This document shows, piece by piece, positions 59,131-64,000 of a stretch of 64,000 bases of DNA. The notes under the pieces were generated by a model. It ran no database searches. It saw nothing but the letters and a program-made list of their open reading frames with translations, and was not told the DNA's origin. The DNA is taken from contig NC_045143.1 of assembly GCF_008831285.2 (NCBI RefSeq), forward strand, positions 21,574,313-21,638,312, written 5' to 3'. Position 1 is the first letter of the stretch. Every line of letters starts with the position of its first letter. Origin of the DNA: Nymphaea colorata (lineage: Eukaryota > Streptophyta > Magnoliopsida > Nymphaeales > Nymphaeaceae). The position numbers were made by a program, and so were the translations under genes.

Positions 59131-60886
59131 ATCAATGGACAAAAATAAATGAGAAGAGTAGTTTAGATAACTTCATTTGATCCACTCATAAGTTTATAAT
59201 ATAAATCAAAACAACAACAAAAAAATGTACCACGATGTTTTTTCTTTCTTGTTTTAATTACTAATGATGTGCTGAACTCACCAACTTCGTTCTCATCTGA
59301 ATCAAGTTGAACTAAAATATCAAATCTTTCTTCTATAGTAGGCACCAAAATTTAGCATTCCATTAGCCCATGCTTTATTCTTTTATCTTTGAGGACATCA
59401 TTGTCATAATGAAAATGTGAGTTTAGATAATACCTTGCAGCATGTAAACGATGATGCATTTGATTATCTCACCTATTATCAATTATTTGCTAAATTTTTA
59501 TATATCTTTTTTCATCATTATCTATATTACATGTAGTTTTTTCTTTTGCCTTTTTCATATGATTGTATAAAAATCCCTCAACTGGCTTTTCATCTGAATC
59601 AGCAACTCTCAACACCTTCACTAAAGATAATTAACCTTAATAATATTTCATCTTGAGTAACAATTCACATTACTACCTTGCCTTTCGGATTTTTAGTATA
59701 ATAATCACTACCTTGAAATTCTGGAGATAGAAACATGTTCTTCAATGCTATTTTGTTTGTAAAATACTAAAGTAAGATACAAAGTAGCAAAACATGTAAT
59801 AGCAGGCAGTTGAAGTTCTTTATCATTTATGCATTTTCTCATCAAATTAAATACCTAAGTATGTTCATATATAAGTGTACTTACAACTTTTGTTTTTTCA
59901 GTCACTTCCTTAAGCAAACATATCTTAGCAATATTTTCAAAAATTAAATCTAGGCAATGAGCTGCACAAGGTGTCCAAAAAATATGTTGAAAGCTATCAA
60001 TTTCTTCTAACTTCATACCTACAGCTTTGTAGTTAGCACCATTATCAGGAGCTAATTACATTACGTTTTTCTCTCTAACTTTTTTAATTATCTCTATGAA
60101 TAGTTTTACGAAATTGTTAGCTGTCTTTTTTATACCATTAATATCATAAGACTTCAAAAAAGTTGTACCTGAAGGATTATTTACAAGAAAGTTAATCAAA
60201 TTTCTACTTTTACTATCAATCGAGTTATTTGCCATTATGGTACAACCAGTGTTCAACCATGTCTTCCTGTAGTCCTTTAATTTTATTTGCAGTTTATCAA
60301 CTTCTTCTTATAGGATTGAAGTCCACATATCGTTGTAGGTTGGTGGTTTCAATCATCGACCATAATTTCCCACAGCTTCAATCATTCTTCCAAAATATGG
60401 AGTGTCACATAAGTTAAATGATAAAACATTTGGAAAAAAAAAAAACTGAACTATGGCAGAATATACTTGCTTTCTTTCCTCTTTCTTGATGGCATTGTTG
60501 ATTGTTGGTTGTCACATATCTAAAGTTATAAATTGATCCATTGGTCCTCATGAAATTCCAAATGCATGAACATTGGGAGATGTAAGGCCACCACTAATCA
60601 TTCTTTCATCCAAACATTCATTTCTATGCAATTAAAGATTGTCTTTTTTTTATTTGCATTTCACATTTTTGTACCTGAAAATAATTATTGAAAGATTTTA
60701 CAACACTTTGTGGGCTTTGTAACATGCTTTAGCAACTTTTTTAGTTCCAGCCAAGTGTTGTTTCTTTCTTCAAACACCACCTTTATAAGTTTCCTTACAA
60801 TAATTTTGTATCAAGTTTCTCATTTTTTCTTTATCATCATGATCTTCTTCAATGCAATGTGTCAATGCTGGATCCGGCCGTGACAT
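58536..60886 (-). pseudogene. hAT transposase with BED finger and DUF659, decayed
   Basis: On the minus strand, ATG at 60886 opens MSRPDPALTHCIEEDHDDKE. A BED-type zinc finger follows with KETYKGGV and KKQHLAG, then spaced C/H residues. DUF659 (RNase-H-like) sequence lies at 60256-60056, reading INFLVNNPSGTTFLKSYDIN. The C-terminal dimerisation part near 59460-59360 has HAARYYLNSHFHYDND. The last conserved piece is the acidic tail at 58718-58536. Stops and frameshifts leave no frame above about 66 codons, so no protein is made. An intact enzyme would bind the CAATGTTGTAA ends and make 8-bp duplications, which matches the element borders. Confidence 0.8.
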
Positions 60887-62305
60887 TTTTTCTCAAACCT
60901 AACAATGTATTACAAATATAATTCAATAAGCATCCAATAAGTTCAATTACATTGTATGCAAAAGCTCAAATTACTAAGCATACCCAAATATTAACAATGC
61001 ATAATGTAACAAATATTAACACCAAACGACAAATTTGAATTATTAACAAGTAACAACATATTAGAAACTTAATGCAAAATAATTATTGAAAAAACACATA
61101 AAAGTATAAAAGAATTGTCTACGACAATGCATCAATTACCATTGTCATGTTCTTTAACATGATGTAAAATCTAAATATAAGAGAAGAAGACAAGCAGCTC
61201 TTCCAAAATTAGAACTTGTTTGATCTAGAAATAAAGAAAAAGAAAAAAATCATCCACAAAAATATATATAATAAAAAAGGTAACTTTAGTAATGTAAATT
61301 TTCCATGTTTTTTATTTATGATTCGGTAAAGGATTGAACATAGCTGTCTACCATGAGGCACAAAAAAAACAACATGAACTAAGGCACGAAAAAAATTTGA
61401 AAGGAAATATAATAAGTTAAAGATGCATTAAATGCTAAGTCATAAAGTAAGGATACAATCCCAAAACATAGAATAAACTAAGACACCACTTGCGACACTT
61501 GGCAACAATGGGAGGAGGACCACCATCAATGGACTACATGTCCAGACTTCAAATGATGACAATAGTAAAATAAAGATGAACACGTAATATGAGTGCAAGG
61601 ATGGCACGTGTGAAGAAAATAAGTTCAAGGTCTTGACTTTGTAAGCCACATTACCACAACATCGTAAGCCACAGCACTGGCCTTGTTGATACACACAAAG
61701 TAACAAAAGCACCATGTGGACACACTGTATACCATCACAGCAACACGCAGAGGGTGGCCAGTCATGGCCAGAGAGCTGAGAGAGCGAGAGGGTGGCCATG
61801 GCCAGAGAGACAAAAACAAACACATAAAGGTGGCCACCTATGTTCGGTGTCTGCCATGGAGAGGAAGAGACTCAAAGAGAGACACCTACAGTTGCAATTG
61901 AAATTCTGACGTTGGGCGATGGCTTCACCAACTATAGCTCCAGCCTCTAGCAATTTCACAGGCATGCAACGATGGTTGAAATCTTCAATTTCACATCTGA
62001 TTTGGGATTGAGAAAAGGGGATTTAGGGATACAAACGGGGTTCAGTTAGGGCTACGTGTGAAGTCCTTTTGACCAGTTTTACTTAGTTTTTAATTTTTTT
62101 AATTAAAAAAACTAAACAGACTACATCCCTGAGGTGTACACCTCAAGCACGGAGTGTACCACGGATGGAGGCATACACCTCTACCAAATGAGGCACATGC
62201 TTCAAGGATGTGTGCGCCTCATGGCAAGGCCTCAAGGCATTTTTTTTCTAAAAAATGCTTTGAGTCACATTTTTTTGTGTGAGGGGTATGCTTCTTACAA
62301 CATTG
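60887..62305. other. hAT 5' terminal region
   Basis: Non-coding end of the element with AT-rich sequence, a duplicated GAGGGTGGCCA...CATGGCCAGAGAG motif (about 61750-61807) and subterminal GAGGYRYRCRCCTC-like and CCTCAAGGC repeats (62130-62240). Such repeats are typical transposase-binding subterminal arrays. The minus-strand frame at 61823-61440 shows no known domain. Confidence 0.5.
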
Positions 62306-62313
62306 TTGTGAAG

Positions 62314-64000
62314 TAGAACAAGGCAAAGCGAAGCACTAAGCTGGTGATGCAATGCGTAGCTAAGCGATGCATAGTGAAGCTTAATTAAGTTACATGGCAG
62401 AAATACTCTAACATATTATATCAACAAAAATCATGTCAAAAATTAAAAGAAAAGCAAAAAACATTTTCCTTGTGCCAAAATCAGAAATGAAAGATGGCAC
62501 TATTTTGCTATTTGCAAGAAAGTTTAATTAGTTGTTATCAACAATTATACATAAAAGTTTATAAAATATTTAATACCTTATAAGTACTGCAGATGACAGC
62601 AAAGAAACATTACTTTGGTTTATTTAAACAACATACTCATGAAAGCACCGCTTTCGTCAAATGGTTATAAGTACAATAAATTCACTAAACTCTATGATTT
62701 TCATCCAATATTTACTAACTTACACTATTTCAGTCAACATAAAATGTTCAATAAATTCAACCCTCACGGTTTAATCTAATTCTACCATGCAGCTGAGAAA
62801 AAAAGTAAACAAAAACAATATGAAATAGAAAATAAAAAAGATACAAGCATTAATTGCAAAACAGAGGGAGAGGCAGACTGGACAGATAGTCAGGCACTTG
62901 AGGTTCACATCTCGTGCGTTGAGGTGTGCACTTCAAATACCACCGGTAGTACGCACTGTTGTTATGTGTTTGGTTAAGGTAATATATAGCAGTGCTAAAA
63001 TTCACAGTTATAGGTTTATAGTGGTGAAAATTTCTACCGGTGGTACAGAACACCAGTGTAAGCACGTTTAGCGGCAAAGAAATATCACTGGTATAAATGT
63101 ATATGGCGGCGACCTAAACCACCTTACCATCATCAGTAGGGCTGTACCAGTCCGGTTCATCACCGGTATCGCTTACTGTCATTAAAGAAAAGCACAAACA
63201 AAATTTATACCCCTCAAGAAAACATTTATAACCTCTAGTAAATATTTCCAAGCCTTTCAACAAAAATTATGTCTCACGTGATGTGTTCCTTCGACCTCCA
63301 TGCACTAAGGGGGAACAAAACTCAGCCACGTGATGCAATGGTCAACTATTGACAGATGACAGTACCATGCTAATTAGAGATTATGGTGGCAAGGGCAATC
63401 TGTTTTTTCGGTAAGGTTGCAAGAGGTGAAGGTATGTAGATTATGAAGTTGCTCAAAAAAATTAGAGTGAAGTCAATTTTGTGTCACTGAACAAGAGATT
63501 TATTGTATATATACAATGACGGCAGGAAGGTATTCATACTCTGCCTCATATATCATTCGTTCTTTATAAAGAATTTCATCTTATAAAAGAACCAAAGAAG
63601 GACGGTCTAAAAAGTGTAATGAATAGGAATCTATTTTTAGTAATGTTTCTTGTAACAAAAAGTGTAGATGCCTAAGATAGCGTCATACATAGTTCTACTT
63701 ATTGTATTGCAAACATGTTCATCCTTTGCAACTTTGTACTTTCAGAAGTCCTAAAAATGTTCCATTTTGAAGTGTTTTGAAGATGTTGGTCATATTGCTC
63801 ACTATGCTTAATATAGCAGATTGACATATATAAATTTAGGAAGTGGTTGCCAACACCCGCTTCTAAACAAATGATTAGTGGAATCCAACCTAAGAGTTGG
63901 GTTTTCTTTCTACTCCATGTTTTTTCTTTTGACACCTATATCATTGAATGCAGCAATGTTATTTCAATTTGAAACCAAGCTGATACCATTACTAGCATGA
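62314..64000. other. AT-rich flank to window end
   Basis: No recognised gene, RNA or element. A GC-richer patch near 62870-63180 and short frames (63077-62850 and 63935-63699, minus) lack family signals. Confidence 0.5.

Larger units (their letters stand above)
51465..62305 (-). mobile_element. hAT-superfamily DNA transposon interrupted by a pararetrovirus
   Basis: The left end CAATGTTGTAA (51465-51475) and the right end TTACAACATTG (62295-62305) are a perfect 11-bp inverted repeat. They are flanked by identical 8-bp direct repeats TTGTGAAG (51457-51464 and 62306-62313), the hallmark of hAT insertion. Inside, on the minus strand, lies a decayed BED-zinc-finger/DUF659-type transposase (60886 down to about 58536). 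The total of 10.84 kb is far above the usual hAT length. The excess is the viral insert (52553-58395) plus a second copy of about 730 bp of hAT sequence. Without these the element would be about 4.3 kb, normal for the family. Confidence 0.9.

Noticed and set aside
61440-61965. 127-residue hydrophobic minus-strand frame as a membrane protein
   Set aside because: It lies in the non-coding hAT end, overlaps duplicated GGTGGCCA motifs and has no conserved features.

Overview
The window is nuclear DNA from a flowering plant. It is AT-rich, contains introns with GT/AG borders, carries plant gene families (VAL-type B3 factor, plant GH2 beta-galactosidase, SBT subtilase, selenium-binding protein) and is dominated by plant transposon classes. 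A run of exactly 100 N (13901-14000) marks a scaffold gap. I do not assign a species. I found no complete, intact host gene. Every recognisable host gene is a truncated or frame-broken relic.

Region 1 (1-9.1 kb): a subtilase relic on the minus strand lies on both sides of a solo Ty3/gypsy LTR (1883-4902) that has a perfect TTGCA target-site duplication. A two-exon relic of a GH2 beta-galactosidase follows on the minus strand. Region 2 (9.1-16.2 kb): mostly non-coding, with the gap and a 386-bp tandem duplication containing an exon-like block. Region 3 (16.2-28.8 kb, plus strand): a selenium-binding-protein relic, then a VAL/HSI2-like B3-factor relic. The zinc-finger exons (17.6-19.5 kb) and B3 exons (28.3-28.8 kb) of the VAL relic are separated by about 7.5 kb of minus-strand gypsy DNA. 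That insert is internal-LTR-internal-LTR, and its internal region keeps gag/protease plus an unrecognised segment but has no reverse transcriptase, RNase H or integrase.

Region 4 (29.97-41.3 kb, plus strand): a nearly full-length chromodomain Ty3/gypsy element with 3.4-kb LTRs. It is inactivated by stops and frameshifts, and its 3' LTR lacks both the TATA region and its distal end. Region 5 (41.3-51.5 kb): microsatellites and a 4-kb element bounded by about 20-bp inverted repeats (43144-47127) that contains two phase-matched exons of an unidentified gene.

Region 6 (51.5-62.3 kb): a 10.8-kb hAT transposon with 11-bp perfect terminal inverted repeats and a perfect 8-bp duplication TTGTGAAG. 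A rearranged endogenous pararetrovirus (about 52.55-58.40 kb) lies inside it, and a roughly 730-bp piece of the hAT element is present on both sides of the virus. The viral insert has two opposite-strand parts and three copies of its promoter/leader region.

The strongest stories are the hAT/pararetrovirus nest, the gag-pro-only gypsy family, the LTR-encoded peptide tail shared by gypsy families, and the run of different dead host genes in the first 29 kb.
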